From NCBI RefSeq assembly GCF_907164915.1, contig NC_061869.1, forward strand, positions 16,345,125 to 16,409,124: a stretch of DNA of 64,000 nt. The letters are read 5' to 3'. Origin of the DNA: Impatiens glandulifera. Taxonomy: Eukaryota; Streptophyta; Magnoliopsida; Ericales; Balsaminaceae. The notes under the pieces are model-generated. The model ran no database searches and was not told where the DNA came from. It was given only the letters and a program-made list of their open reading frames with translations. This document shows, piece by piece, positions 33,672 through 44,400 of this stretch (position 1 is its first letter; every line of letters starts with the position of its first letter). The translations under genes were made by a program, and so were the position numbers.

Positions 33672-35628
33672 TATGACCGTAATAGCTTATCCCATATTGG
33701 CTTTGAAATATTGTTAAAAAAAATACTAAACTAAATTCAGATAATCTTAGATGAAAATATCTAAATTTGAATCTTAAATAATAATTAGATATATTTTTAT
33801 TATAATAAATTTAACTCTTCAATAAAATTTAAAAATAATAAAAGAAATTGGTAGTATACTGGTGTAATCAAGAAAAGGACAAATAATAGATGTACATTTA
33901 AAATTTGGTTCTAAATATAATCTAATAATGTGATGTGATGATTTTATTATCGAGTCATGTCTTGTTGGTTAGGTACAAAAAAAAAAAATTATATCTCAAA
34001 ATAATTTAATTAATATCATTGTCTTGAATATGTTTGAAAATACATATTGGTCCTCAGTTGGAACTAAATCTAAATCTTACTAAAAAATAAAAAATAATTG
34101 TGAAATGATGTATTTATGTGTTTTTAGTTATGATTAGTATTTAAAGTATAATTTGATGGGTTTGAAAGTAATTTTTTATTCAATTAATAATAATAATAAT
34201 AGTTTGTTAAAATAACATAGTATTCTTTTGTTTTTTGTTATGATAATATTTTAATTTGTTACAAACATAATTATTTATTTTTACCATTTTCATTGTGTCA
34301 TTGTTATGGCTTCCTTCATCATTAACACCTTCTCAAAAAAGTGTGTAAAGACATAGTTGTTACAATGCGGTTTAAATATTTATCGACAATCCATCATAAT
34401 TTTTTATAATATATATATTTTTTTCATACATTAAAAGTGTGTTTGATAGTAGTTATCAAATTCAATTCAAATGAAAAGAGTTTAGACTAAGAACCAATGT
34501 AGAAAATAGAGTTACGGTGGATAAGAAAAATATTTAAAGTGGGCTTGAAGAAAAAAAATTTATAAAATTATAAATAAAACATATATATGAATATAAGTGG
34601 TTAGACTTATCCGCATTAGATTCTAATTTAAATTGTGAGAAATTAAAATTTGAATGCGGAAGTGTACTTTATTTGTAATCATGAATCTTCTCTTACTTTA
34701 TAATGAAAATGTTTTTTAATCTTTTCTTTCTTAGACTTTTCTTCGATGGAAAGGTTCTTCCAAATTATTGAGTACCTTAATTGTTTTCTATATCTGTTAA
34801 TGAGGATGTAGAGACGAATTGTCCATACTTCAAATGAAGATTTGTAGACATCGATATTTTACACCCCAAATATTAATTAAATCAAAGACTTATATATCAT
34901 ATTAATAAAGTCAAAGAAGATAATTAATCTGAAAATTGGACATTCCATAGCTCTTTTCGATTGGATCTAGGGGAAACTTTTTAAACAAACGAGCCTTTGA
35001 AAATTGTAGACCCTTTGTGACATCCGAGCCAAAAAATCGTGATTTTTTTTGTATAATATTGAGTTTTGAATTTTTTTCGAATAAACTCTCCGGAAACAAA
35101 AAGAAGAAAAATTAAAATGAACGACACGAACGATACGTCACGCCACGAACGATACGTCACTGCACAAACGGCACGTCACAACATGAAAATTCTAAAGGGA
35201 TAAAAGGCCAGCGGCATTGTCTTAAGAATTAAGAATGGGAGATTTTTTAGGGGGGTTTTAGAGAGAGATTCTGACCAATTGGAGGAGGAGTGAGAGCACG
35301 AAGTAGGCCATGGCTTTTTTCGGTCATCTCCTTCAAGAATTTTGCCTAAAAATCTTCAAATCTTCCTTTACCTTCTTTGATCTTCGATCTCTCCACTTGT
35401 AAATCTTGATTATACTGTAAGTTAACTATCCTAATTGAATTCATACTTTAACTTAAACTCTAAACTAGGTTTTGAAGTTGAACTTGCATTTTCTGCATTT
35501 TCATTGATGATATTTTACCTAATTGTCTGATGTTATTACATAAATCTAACATATAGATGATGTGTGAACTAATGCAACAAACTAGAGCGTCTAAGATAGC
35601 TTAAGTTAAAATCACAAAATAATTTATC
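33672..35628. other. AT-rich spacer up to element B
   Basis: No gene is supported. It holds the second copy of the direct repeat (33,808-33,950). At 35,117-35,180 there are three short tandem units based on CACGAACGATACGTCA. A conserved-looking transcribed block (35,220-35,420, purine-rich then C/T-rich) may be LTR debris of the element that B entered, since B's insertion split it from 48,575 onward. The minus-strand frame at 34,911-35,099 shows no recognised domain. Confidence 0.45.
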
Positions 35629-36770
35629 TGTTAGATAAAATTAGACCGGTTAATAGAACTTAACACAAACAAACTTCCTATGCAGGAACAGGCAAAGAAC
35701 CAAACCGGTCAAATTACTCAACCGGTTAAGAAACTCAACCGGTCAAACAATTAAACCGACCAGAAACATGACCGCACAAGAAAGTCAAGATCGGTCATTC
35801 AGAAGCTAATGGAAAAACCGGATGTGATCCGGTTAACATACATAACCGACCAGCATAAAAAGACACTTCGGGTATCTGTTGAGAATGACACCGAAGGAAC
35901 AGACTGAACATTGCCATATTCATACAAGTCTAAGGAAAGTCTGCAGGCTGCAGAAGACCGTCCTACAAGATCTTTCCACTTCAGGATAAATCAGAAAAGC
36001 AATCTTCCAAGTACAGACAACTGCCCAACCGACAGTTGCCATATTGAGTAAAAGACAAACCTAGCCGGATTGACCTACACTGAAAGACTAGACCGCCAGG
36101 TTTGAATCACTTAACCTCTGCTCAACCAATCAGATTCAAGGAAATGAAATATGACCGTTGGCACATTTCATCTATAAAAGAAGGAGCTGAAGAGGAGTAA
36201 ATGAGGGATTCTTGAGAATTACAAGTTCTGAACTTTCAACATTTTGTGTTCTATCTCTAGAAAGCTTAAGCTCCTAGTTGAAGTATAATTCAACAATTTC
36301 GGTTAAAATTGTACGAGTGTTATCGAGCAGGAAATAAGTCTCGATCGGATTGTGTCTGTATTCCTTAGTGAATATCCTTCTCGCGGTTTCGAGAGGAAGG
36401 GGTGACGTAGGAGTTTTATCTCCGGACATCCATAAAAATTTGTCTTGTTACTTGTTTTCTGCTTACTTTACTTTATAACCGATCTGCACTAACCGACTAA
36501 TACCGCTCCAACCAAATCACTAAGTCCCAAAACCGACCCAACAATTTTCAAACCTGTCTTATTCAAAACCGGTTCTGCCTATCTTGTGAGTGTGCTGCTT
36601 CAACCTGAAACAAACCACTTACGCGCTTGAACCTGGTTCAAGGGTTTGTGACAGTTTGTGTAGTATTGAAACCCCGGTATTAATCTCTAACCGGATTAAT
36701 CACCACGTCATTGAGTGAAACGCGATAACCGGCCAACCCCGGTCCCCTAGCCTCGACCTAGATCTTAATA
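35629..36770 (+). repeat. element B 5' LTR (1,142 bp)
   Basis: Pairs with 47,433-48,574 without length change. It starts TGTTAGATAAAATT. The end reads AATA here and AACA in the 3' copy, so the terminal CA has mutated in this copy. It is rich in ACCGG/ACCGAC motifs. Confidence 0.96.
36125..36180 (+). promoter_or_regulatory. LTR core promoter: CCAAT, MSA-like motif and TATA box
   Basis: CCAATCAG (36,125), TGACCGTTGGC (36,152-36,162) and TATAAAAG (36,173-36,180) lie in this order. The same order and nearly the same spacing occur in the 3' LTR (TATAAAAG at 47,977) and in element A (TATAAAAG at 57,170). Transcription of the genomic RNA should start about 30 bp downstream. The middle motif is the complement of a CCAACGGTCA-type MSA element. 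Confidence 0.7.
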
Positions 36771-36772
36771 AT

Positions 36773-36784
36773 TGGTATCAGAGC
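36773..36784 (+). promoter_or_regulatory. element B primer-binding site
   Basis: TGGTATCAGAGC, the standard initiator-Met tRNA complement used by plant copia elements, two bases inside the 5' LTR. Confidence 0.93.
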
Positions 36785-36809
36785 AGTTAGTTTCAATACT
36801 CAAGCAAGC

Positions 36810-38579
36810 ATGTCTTTCGATAGGCCCCCAATGCTGGAAGGTGACGACTTTGCCAACTGGAAGGCACGAATGCACCTGCACTTAATCACCATGGATGATG
36901 AAATGCAGATCATCATAGCCGAAGGACCGATAATCATTGACAAGGACAGGAAGGATTGGACAGCTGAAGATATGAGAAGAAACAATCTGGATAACGATGC
37001 CAGAAACCGCATCTCCAACGGTGTGGACAAAAACACGTACTGCAAGATCAGAGATTGCAAAACCGCAAAGGAAACATGGGAAACGATTATTCAGATTCAT
37101 TAGGGAAATGAAAGAACCAAGGAAAATAAGATAATGGTGGCTACTCAGAAGTTTGAAAACATCAAGATGAGACCGGGAGAAACAATGAGAGAATACAGTG
37201 AACGGTTCACAGGTGTGATAGACGAGCTAGCAACTCTTGGCAAAAGGTATGACAACAAGGAAGTCATCATGAAAGCGTTAAGATATCTTCCAAGTGCATG
37301 GGATATAAAGACAATGGTGATGAGGGAATCAAACTGCCTAAGCAAGATGAAACTACACGATGTATTTGAAGATCTTAAGGCATATGAGTTTGAAATAAGA
37401 TCTAGGACTGAAGAAGAAGTCTCAGCCTCAACCTCAACCAGAGCACTGATCACATCCACAGAACCTGTTGCACCTGCACCGATTAGAACCGCTGAACAGT
37501 TTACCGAGGATGCCATGGCAATGCTTGCACAGAAATTTGGGAGATTTATGAAGAGAAGCCAACCGACAAACAACTACAACTATGGTGATAAATCTAATGT
37601 AAGATGTTATAACTGCAACTGTTTGGGACATTTCAATTGGGAATGCAGAAAACCGAGGAGAGATGACCGGAAACCGGACAATCAGAATAACCGAAATAAT
37701 TACCAACAAACCGGTGAAGGAAGTGAGGTTCAGAAAGCACTGATAGCCGATGATGGAGGTAGCTTATGGGCTCACAGTGACAGTGATGATGAACTCACAT
37801 GTCTCATGGCAAATGAGGAACAAGTATTTGACTCTCCTTGTGAAGAATTTACTAAAGATGAGTTATATAATGCATTGAATGATATGGTAGCAGAGTATAA
37901 GAACCTATTAACCTTATTACCTAAGCAACCCAATTTTAGAGCCGACCTCATAGTACCCACCTTGACCGAACCAAAGACCATAGAACCTGAAAACACCCTA
38001 GAAACCGAGGCAGCGCCTGAACTACCCTCTGAAACCGAACAGCTCAATGAGCCAGTTCAAGAGTTGACCGAGGAAGAAAATACCCGACTCCAGTATAGAA
38101 TGGCCGCATGGAAAAGATCTAGTGAAATGGTAAGAAAAATGTGTAGTTATAAAAGACACCCTACTTGCATGTTTGGTCTAGGACACAAAAACAATAGATC
38201 CCAAAGCCAAAAACACTTAGACAAAATAAGACTCACAAAGGATGATCTTCCCTTTGTATGTTTTGTCAAAAGTTCCCTAACCGCTGAAGAGGAATTAACC
38301 GTATATTATACGGAAGACAAACTAACCTATATAGGTCCAACTGATTCTGAGAAATGGCTTCACCCTGAGAAAAGGAAAGCCAACCAGCTCAAAAATAGGA
38401 AAGTCAACCCACAACCGCATAGGACAAACCAAAGATCATCCCCACATAAGGCATTCTTAGGAAAGCAGAAAGACTCAAAACCAAGTGCAAGAAAATTAGT
38501 CAAGAACTTAACCAGGAAAGTTGTCCGGTTTGTCAAGGTCTGGATAACCAAGGGACTAATCGCTTGTGGACCCAAATAA
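36810..38579 (+). pseudogene. element B gag (one premature stop)
   Basis: A 590-codon frame opens MSFDRPPMLEGDDFANWKAR, the N-terminal signature of this Sirevirus-like gag. It contains the UBN2-type core (MVATQKFENIKMRPGETMRE, YDNKEVIMKALRYLPSAWDI). A CX2CX4HX4C knuckle, CYNCNCLGHFNWEC, sits near residue 265. Acidic and basic tails follow, ending GLIACGPK. A TAG at 37,101-37,103 breaks the frame where element A has a Glu codon. The stop at 38,577 overlaps the start of the pol frame by 20 nt. Gag is the particle protein, made in large excess over pol in copia. Confidence 0.92.
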
Positions 38580-38619
38580 ATGTGGGTACCAAATAGTTGT
38601 AAATATGTACATTTTGCAG
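38538..38619 (+). other. candidate 82-nt gag-pol intron (element B)
   Basis: GT at 38,538 (context AAG/GTCTGG) and AG at 38,618-38,619 (TTTTGCAG/G) enclose 82 nt that include the gag stop. Both ends fall on codon boundaries, the donor in the gag frame and the acceptor in the pol frame, so removal would fuse gag to pol. Element A keeps an 82-nt equivalent. Direct observation is only the sequence. Splicing is inferred, and +1 frameshifting in the 20-nt overlap is the alternative. Confidence 0.45.
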
Positions 38620-39345
38620 GATATAAAGAAACGGCTAGGAAACTCTGAATGGTACTTGGATAGCGGTTGCTCCAGGCATATGACCGGGAACAATAACCTT
38701 CTAACCGACATCAAAATAGAAACCGATGCACTAATCACCTTTGGTGACAACTCAAAAGGTAGAACTGTGGGCAAGGGTAAGATTGTCCATGGTAACTTAA
38801 CAATTGACAATGTACTCCTAGTTGAAAACCTACGTTTTAACCTGCTAAGCATTCGTCAAATGTGTGATGCTGGATACACTGTAAAATTTCTTAAACATGC
38901 ATTCTTAGTTAAAAACTCTCAAGGTATTACACTACTAACCGGAAATAGGTTAGGAAACATCTACAAGGTAGATTGGAATAATAAGGTAGAATATCCTATA
39001 TGCATGATAGCTAAAACCGACCAAACCTGGCTGTGGCATAAAAGACTAAACCACTTAAACATGAAAACCTTAAATTATATTCGTGGTAAAAAGTTAGTCG
39101 AAGGAGTTCCTGACATAGTGTTTAATAAGGATAAGGTTTGTTCAGCATGTCAAATGGGTAAACAAACTAGGTCAACCTTCAAGAGTAAAGGACATATTCA
39201 ATCTAACCGATGCTTAGATCTTCTACACATTGATTTATTTGGACCGATTAGGGTCGTCAGCCTAGAAGGAATGCTTTATATTTTGACAGGGTTCCTAATC
39301 TTAAGTATCTTAAGATTTGCAGTTGTAAATGCTATATTCACATAA
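38560..39345 (+). pseudogene. element B pol, protease to start of integrase
   Basis: The open pol frame begins after a TAA at 38,557 and has no ATG near its start. It contains the protease active site LDSGCSRHMTG, then FGDNSKGRTVGKGKI and NLLSIRQMCDAGYTVKF. The GAG-pre-integrase zinc-binding block follows (HKRLNHLN with CSACQMGK). Integrase begins at LLHIDLFGPI but breaks off at about 39,287. The sequence jumps there to the equivalent of element A position about 60,805, removing roughly 410-420 bp including the DDE core. The frame then runs out at 39,345. Confidence 0.92.
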
Positions 39346-41398
39346 ATGGAAAAGCCTATCTATCTGCTTTCGATGCAAAATCCGATGTTGGAATCATGCT
39401 AGGTTACTCAGCTGTTAGTAAAGCATATAGAGTGTATAACACCAGAACCTTAACCGTGGAGGAATCACTTCATGTTGTTTTCGATGAATCGGTTGAAAGC
39501 AACACTACATCATGCTTTGATCTACACAAAAAATTAGAAAATAACAATATCCATTTTGATAGTGAAGACGAGATTCCGATTTTCAGGCGGTTTGTCCATG
39601 ACCAATTGGGTAATGATGAAACTCAGCCGGATCAAGCTGTCCCACGATAGGAAGCTGACACTTCGGTCCAAACCGAGGAAATCGGTCGGTCTGACACTCC
39701 TGTTCAGCCTACCGATATGTCTAGCCTTGATCAAGTAAACGGTGATTTGGTAGACGCTCCTGAACCGAACCTCAAAAGGAACACCAATCATCCTCCTGAG
39801 CTAATTATAGGTGACCCTTCAAAACCCGTTCGAACTAGGCGTCAAATCCTGGAGGAATACTTTAATTCCGCTTTTATATCCCAGATTAGGCCGAAAAGAG
39901 TGGATGAAGCATTGTCAGATCCGGATTGGATCTTAGGAATGCAAGAAGAATTAAACCAGTTTGAGAGTAATAAAGTCTGGTACCTAGTCCCTAGACCGAA
40001 AGATCAACCGGTCATAGAACAAGATGGGTATTTAGAAATAAACTCAATGAAGACGGTTTGGTCACGAGGAACAAAGCCAGATTAGTGGCACAAGGATACA
40101 AACAGGAAGAAGGCATTGATTTTGAAGAATAATTTGCCCCTGTAGCTAGGATTGAAGCTATAAGGATTTTTCTAGCCTTTGCTGCATTCAAAAACTTTAA
40201 AGTTTTTCAAATGGATGTTAAAAGTGCATTTTTGAATGGTGACCTACGTGAAGAGGTATATGTTGAACAACCACCCGGTTTCAAAAATGCAGAACTACCC
40301 AACCATGTATACCGGTTAAACAAATCTTTATACGGTCTAAAGCAAGCTCCTAGAGCCTGGTATGACACGCTAACCGCATTCTTGTTAAAACATGATTTCA
40401 CCATCGGTTTGATGGACAAAACATTATTTAAGTTTGAGAAGAAGGAACATATCCTACTTGTTCAAATATATGTAGATGATATCATCTTCGGTTCAACCGA
40501 TCCTAAGCTATGTGATAAATTCTCAACCCTGATGACTAATAAATTTGAAATGAGTATGATGGGAGAATTAAGTTTCTTTCTAGGTCTTCAGGTTAAGCAA
40601 CTCGAAGAATGAACTTTCATAAGCCAACCCAAGTATACTAAGGAAGTGTTAAAGAAATTTGGGATGGACACATGCTCCTCAGCGGCCACTCCAATGAGCT
40701 CATCGATCAAATTGGACAAAGATGATGAGGGTCAAGCAGTAGACCTGACCGCTTACCAAGGCATCATCGGTTCTCTTCTATACTTGACAGCAAGTAGACC
40801 GGATATTCTATTTGCAGTCGGCGTGTGTGGAAGATTCCAGGCTAATCCCAAACAGTCTCACTACACAGCCGCAAAGAGAATCTTGAAATACCTAAAAGGA
40901 ACCCCTGACGTCGGCTTGTGGTACCCAAAGGACTCATCTTTTAACCTCACAAGTTATTCAGATGCGGACTATGCAGGTTGCAAGGTTGATAGAAAAAGCA
41001 CAAGCGGCACATTCCAATTCCTAGGTGATCGACTTGTTTCATGGCACAGCAAGAAACAGACATCAGTTGCTACATCAACCGCAGAAGCTGAATACCTAGC
41101 AGTCGGAAGTTGCTGTTCACAACTTCTTTGGATCCAACAACAACTGAAGGATTTCGGTATCACAACCGAAGAGTCTTCAATCTTCTGTGATAACACAAGT
41201 GTTATAGCGATCACCTACAATCCGGTTTTACACTCTAGAACCAAGCACATTGACATAAGGCATCACTTCATTCGGGAACATGTCATGCTGAAGCATATCC
41301 GGCTGGAATATGTATCGACAGATCAACAAGTAGCCGATATCTTCACAAAGCCTCTGCAGGAAGCTAAGTTTCTCAATTCAGATTCACACTCGGTTTAA
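39346..41398 (+). pseudogene. element B pol, integrase tail, RT and RNase H (broken)
   Basis: The integrase C-terminal region resumes in another frame (MLGYSAVSKAYRVYN), with a stop at 39,648-39,650. RT follows with [41 protein letters not shown] and the catalytic [10 protein letters not shown]. RNase H has [26 protein letters not shown] and [12 protein letters not shown]. Relative to element A there is a 1-bp deletion near 40,015, stops at about 40,132 and 40,612, and a 1-bp deletion near 41,370 that changes the last residues. The enzyme is not encoded intact. Confidence 0.92.
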
Positions 41399-41946
41399 CC
41401 GACATTAGTCAGATCATCCCTAAAGATGCTTAAAATGGGAAATCGGTTCGGACAGACAAAACCGGTAGTTCCTCCTAAATTGTCGGATTCCAAATTTACT
41501 AAGGTATCTATGGAAGAACCGCCTGGTCTATCAGTTACAGTAAACCGACCGGTTACTTAGTGTACGCACCAAATAACCGCATCGGGACGAACAACTGATA
41601 ACAGACCGGTTCGAAAATAGTTTATTTCAGATTATTTGGTCTTCGAACAAAAGTGGAATAATTATCTGTGTTTAAACTTATCTGTTTTGAAAAATTACCT
41701 TTTCAAAGTAAAATGGTCATACCTCAAAAGACGTGAAGATATGATATCTTTCACCGTCCAGGCCTATGACCAACATCCTAGGCTGTAGACATGCTTATTT
41801 CATGCAAAATGATTTATCCTATAGTTAATAGACATTATTACCTGCAACACACTGGACAATAAGATCATCCCTCCACTAATATATAAGTTAGGCAAACCTT
41901 AAACAAAATAATCACAAGTTACAATTCATCCTCTCACTAAGACAAA
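41399..41946 (+). promoter_or_regulatory. conserved pol-to-accessory spacer with TATA-like box (element B)
   Basis: About 550 bp of noncoding sequence match 62,958-63,472 in element A. Conserved segments include AAACCGACCGG, CCAAATAACCGCATCGGGA, AAAAGACGTGAAGAT and CCAGGCCTATGACC. TATATAAG at 41,880-41,887 lies 67 bp before the start of frame a, and a short leader ends ACTAAGACAAAATG. The arrangement suggests an internal promoter. That is inference. Confidence 0.5.
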
Positions 41947-42762
41947 ATGTCTCAGTTTCCAAACATCCTCCAAGTGGATTTCGATTCTGCTCAAGGCACT
42001 GAGCATTATGAAGTCTTCAAGATGATTAAGTCACTCGAAGACACTGGTCTCAAACACTTTCTAGATGACAAACATGTCATCTTTCCGGAATCTGTCCTGG
42101 AGTTCTTTTACAATGCCAGGGATTTTCGAGGTACTCCTCACTTTGACACTCACATCCAGTCCAAAGTGGGAGGGACTGTGTTCGACTTCACCGAAAGTGA
42201 CTTTGCTAGATGTTTCGATCTTCCGAAGCAAGGGCTGACCGACCTAAATATTCCGGCCGAACTAAAGGCCGAAATCGCCTTAAGTTTTGCTCGGTCTGAC
42301 CACCCGGTCAATGACCACGGTGTTAGGTCATCGTTGAGAGCCGAGTATCAGCTTCTCAACGATGTCATCGGTTGAAGCATACTGGGTAGGGATGTCACAA
42401 TCACTTACTGTGCTGCGGTTTTTAACATGATGTCTGCTATAACCACGGGTACGCTAGTAAACTGGTCAAGGGTGTTGTTCGATGTCCTAATCTGGATGAT
42501 CGGCATTCGTCAAACCGGTCTCATTCCCTAGATAAGTTGTCTACTTCTAGAGCTTGGAGTTCCACTTTGTCCGGGCGAAGGGTTGAACCAGACCCAGGTA
42601 ATCACCAAAGAAGTCACTGACTCATTCTATGAGCGGTTTGAGAAAGCTTGGAAGAGGAGGAACAGCCACATCAACTCCAACGGCCATGCCAACCCCAACC
42701 GATATTATGTCACTCCTTCCTACAACCAGTCATTTTACTCATCCGTCATTAATGAAAAGTAA
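41947..42762 (+). pseudogene. accessory frame a of element B
   Basis: A 272-codon frame starting MSQFPNILQVDFDSAQGT. It has the pattern VDF...MIKSLEDTGLKHFL, SVLEFFYNARDFRGTPHFDT, VGGTVFDFTESDFARCFDLP and EYQLLNDVIG, followed by LVNWSRVLFDVL and a basic tail to the stop at 42,760. Stops at 42,373 and near 42,529 interrupt it. Element A has an open copy (63,473 onward). I recall related hypothetical proteins of unknown function in Lamiales genomes. No enzymatic motif or membrane segment is visible. It occupies the place of the env-like or additional frame of Sireviruses but shows no envelope features. Confidence 0.8.
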
Positions 42763-43046
42763 CGTTCAACTTCCAACTACATAAGTCATTGTTATCCAAC
42801 CAACTTAGTTACTTTTGAACTAGATTCCCTACCTCGAGCTCTGTAACCGGTCAAAAGTAACATCTTCCCAATACGTTTTGAAAACATAAATATTCTTCTC
42901 ATTAATAAGACAAAACTGATCTTCAACATTAAATGCTGATGTTTTCCCTCCAAATTCAGATCTATATAAGGAGCCACCCCTAATCAACTTAACACATCTC
43001 AAAACAAAATTTCTTGAACTCTCTCTATCTTAGCAAAGTTTGAATC
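42763..43046 (+). promoter_or_regulatory. spacer with TATA box before accessory frame b
   Basis: TCTATATAAGG at 42,961-42,971 lies about 84 bp before the ATG of frame b. The leader between them is C/T-rich. No coding sequence is seen in the spacer. Confidence 0.5.
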
Positions 43047-43748
43047 ATGCCGACCCGAACTCTAAGAAATTTCTTGAGTATCGATTTCGATTCTTGTATG
43101 GAACATTGGGACTTGGAAACCAAGGAGCTCATGTTTGAGTCCCTCATTGACACCGGTCTTCACACTTTTCTTGAAGAATCCGGTCCCATACTTCTTCTGG
43201 GATGTCATTATTTTTTTTAGAAATGCCTGTATAAGAGGAAACTACATTGTTTCCACAGTGAGAGATCACACCTTCTAGCTGGATGAAGCCGAATTTGCTC
43301 AAATGTTCAACCTGCCCACAGAAGGGTTTTCCGACTTCCCAACCCGGGTGGGAAGTGCAGCAACTGATTACTCAGAATTCTTCTCTGGTACCGAAGTACC
43401 TATGGAGAACCACGGTTTGAAAACCCGCCCTGCCCACCACATCCAACTCCTCCATGAGATTGTCAATCGATCCATCATTTGCCAATCTCCGAACCAACGC
43501 TACTCGAAAAGAATGTTTGACATGATGACCTACATTGTTAGCAATACGCCTATCAATTGGTCATCGGTCATCTTCCAAAATCTGAAGACTATGGTGCAGA
43601 CCAAGAAAGTCTCGGTTATGCTCCTCATATAAGTCGGCTCATCCTCAAGTATCGTCCAGAATTTGGACCGGGTACGCCGGCATCCCCTTCGAATATTCTT
43701 GATGTGGATGGGGTGGAAGAAAAGCTCTCTAGGGTAGTCATTACATAA
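43047..43748 (+). pseudogene. accessory frame b of element B
   Basis: A start at 43,047 gives MPTRTLRNFLSIDFDS, then ELMFESLIDTGLHTFLEES, the same pattern as the first 50 residues of frame a. After a frameshift near 43,190 the reading continues with EAEFAQMFNLPTEGFSDFP, a gap, then HHIQLLHEIVNRS and TPINWSSVIFQNLKTMV, equivalent to the later blocks of frame a. A second frameshift near 43,610 gives the tail PHISRLILKYRPEFGPG and a stop at 43,746. It is a decayed paralogue of frames a and c. Confidence 0.75.
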
Positions 43749-44065
43749 GTTGTATCTTTATTTCTTATGTATTTCCATTTCTAAACCGATCAATGTATCG
43801 GTTTCTACATTGTACTCTTTCTTCAATGAAAATTTATTTCCGTTTAATAACCGGGTCAATAATTGCAAACTCAAAACATCAATTCATCTAACTAACCGGT
43901 TAATATCGATAAATCAATTCGTCTTCGTTGAAAACTCCAGTCAAAGTCAAAAACCGCATCTTCGCGGTTAACAAATCACATCATTTAATAAACGGTTTCA
44001 AGAAGAACCGCTTCATCAAAGGTTAAAATATCCAAAAACAAAAGACCGCTCAAAATCTTCGGAGG
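43749..44065. other. spacer after accessory frame b
   Basis: Noncoding sequence with several AACCGGT and ACCGCTTC motifs. I see no supported frame. Confidence 0.4.
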
Positions 44066-44285
44066 GAAATTTCCCGCCTTTGAACTCCCACTTTGGTTTC
44101 CCACTCTGTTTTCCTGCCCAAGGTTTCCCGCCTATGGCTTGCCGCCAATGGATTCCCGCCTTCCGTTTTCCGCCCATGGCTTCCCGCCCACGGTTTCCCG
44201 CTCAATACACTTGGAGGGAAAATTCACGCCTAAAAGTGATGGGACGGTTCGCAACGGTTGGAATTCCAAACCGCACCTATAAATA
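44066..44285 (+). promoter_or_regulatory. TTTCCCGCC repeat cluster and TATA box upstream of frame c
   Basis: Six close matches to TTTCCCGCC lie at 44,070, 44,124, 44,153, 44,166, 44,181 and 44,194, in the same orientation. They are set in a degenerate repeat with TATGGC and CACGG between them. TTTCCCGC is the plant E2F-binding consensus. TATAAATA follows at 44,278-44,285, 116 bp before the ATG of frame c. The layout looks like a compact promoter. Use by E2F is inference. Confidence 0.55.
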
Positions 44286-44400
44286 GGGTCCTTAGTCATC
44301 TTATTTCATTCTTACGCGATTCGACTTTCTCTCTCTAAGTTTTCAGCTTTCTCAAACCCTCTCAAAACAGCGCTCTTCCTCTCTCGATTCAATCATCAAA

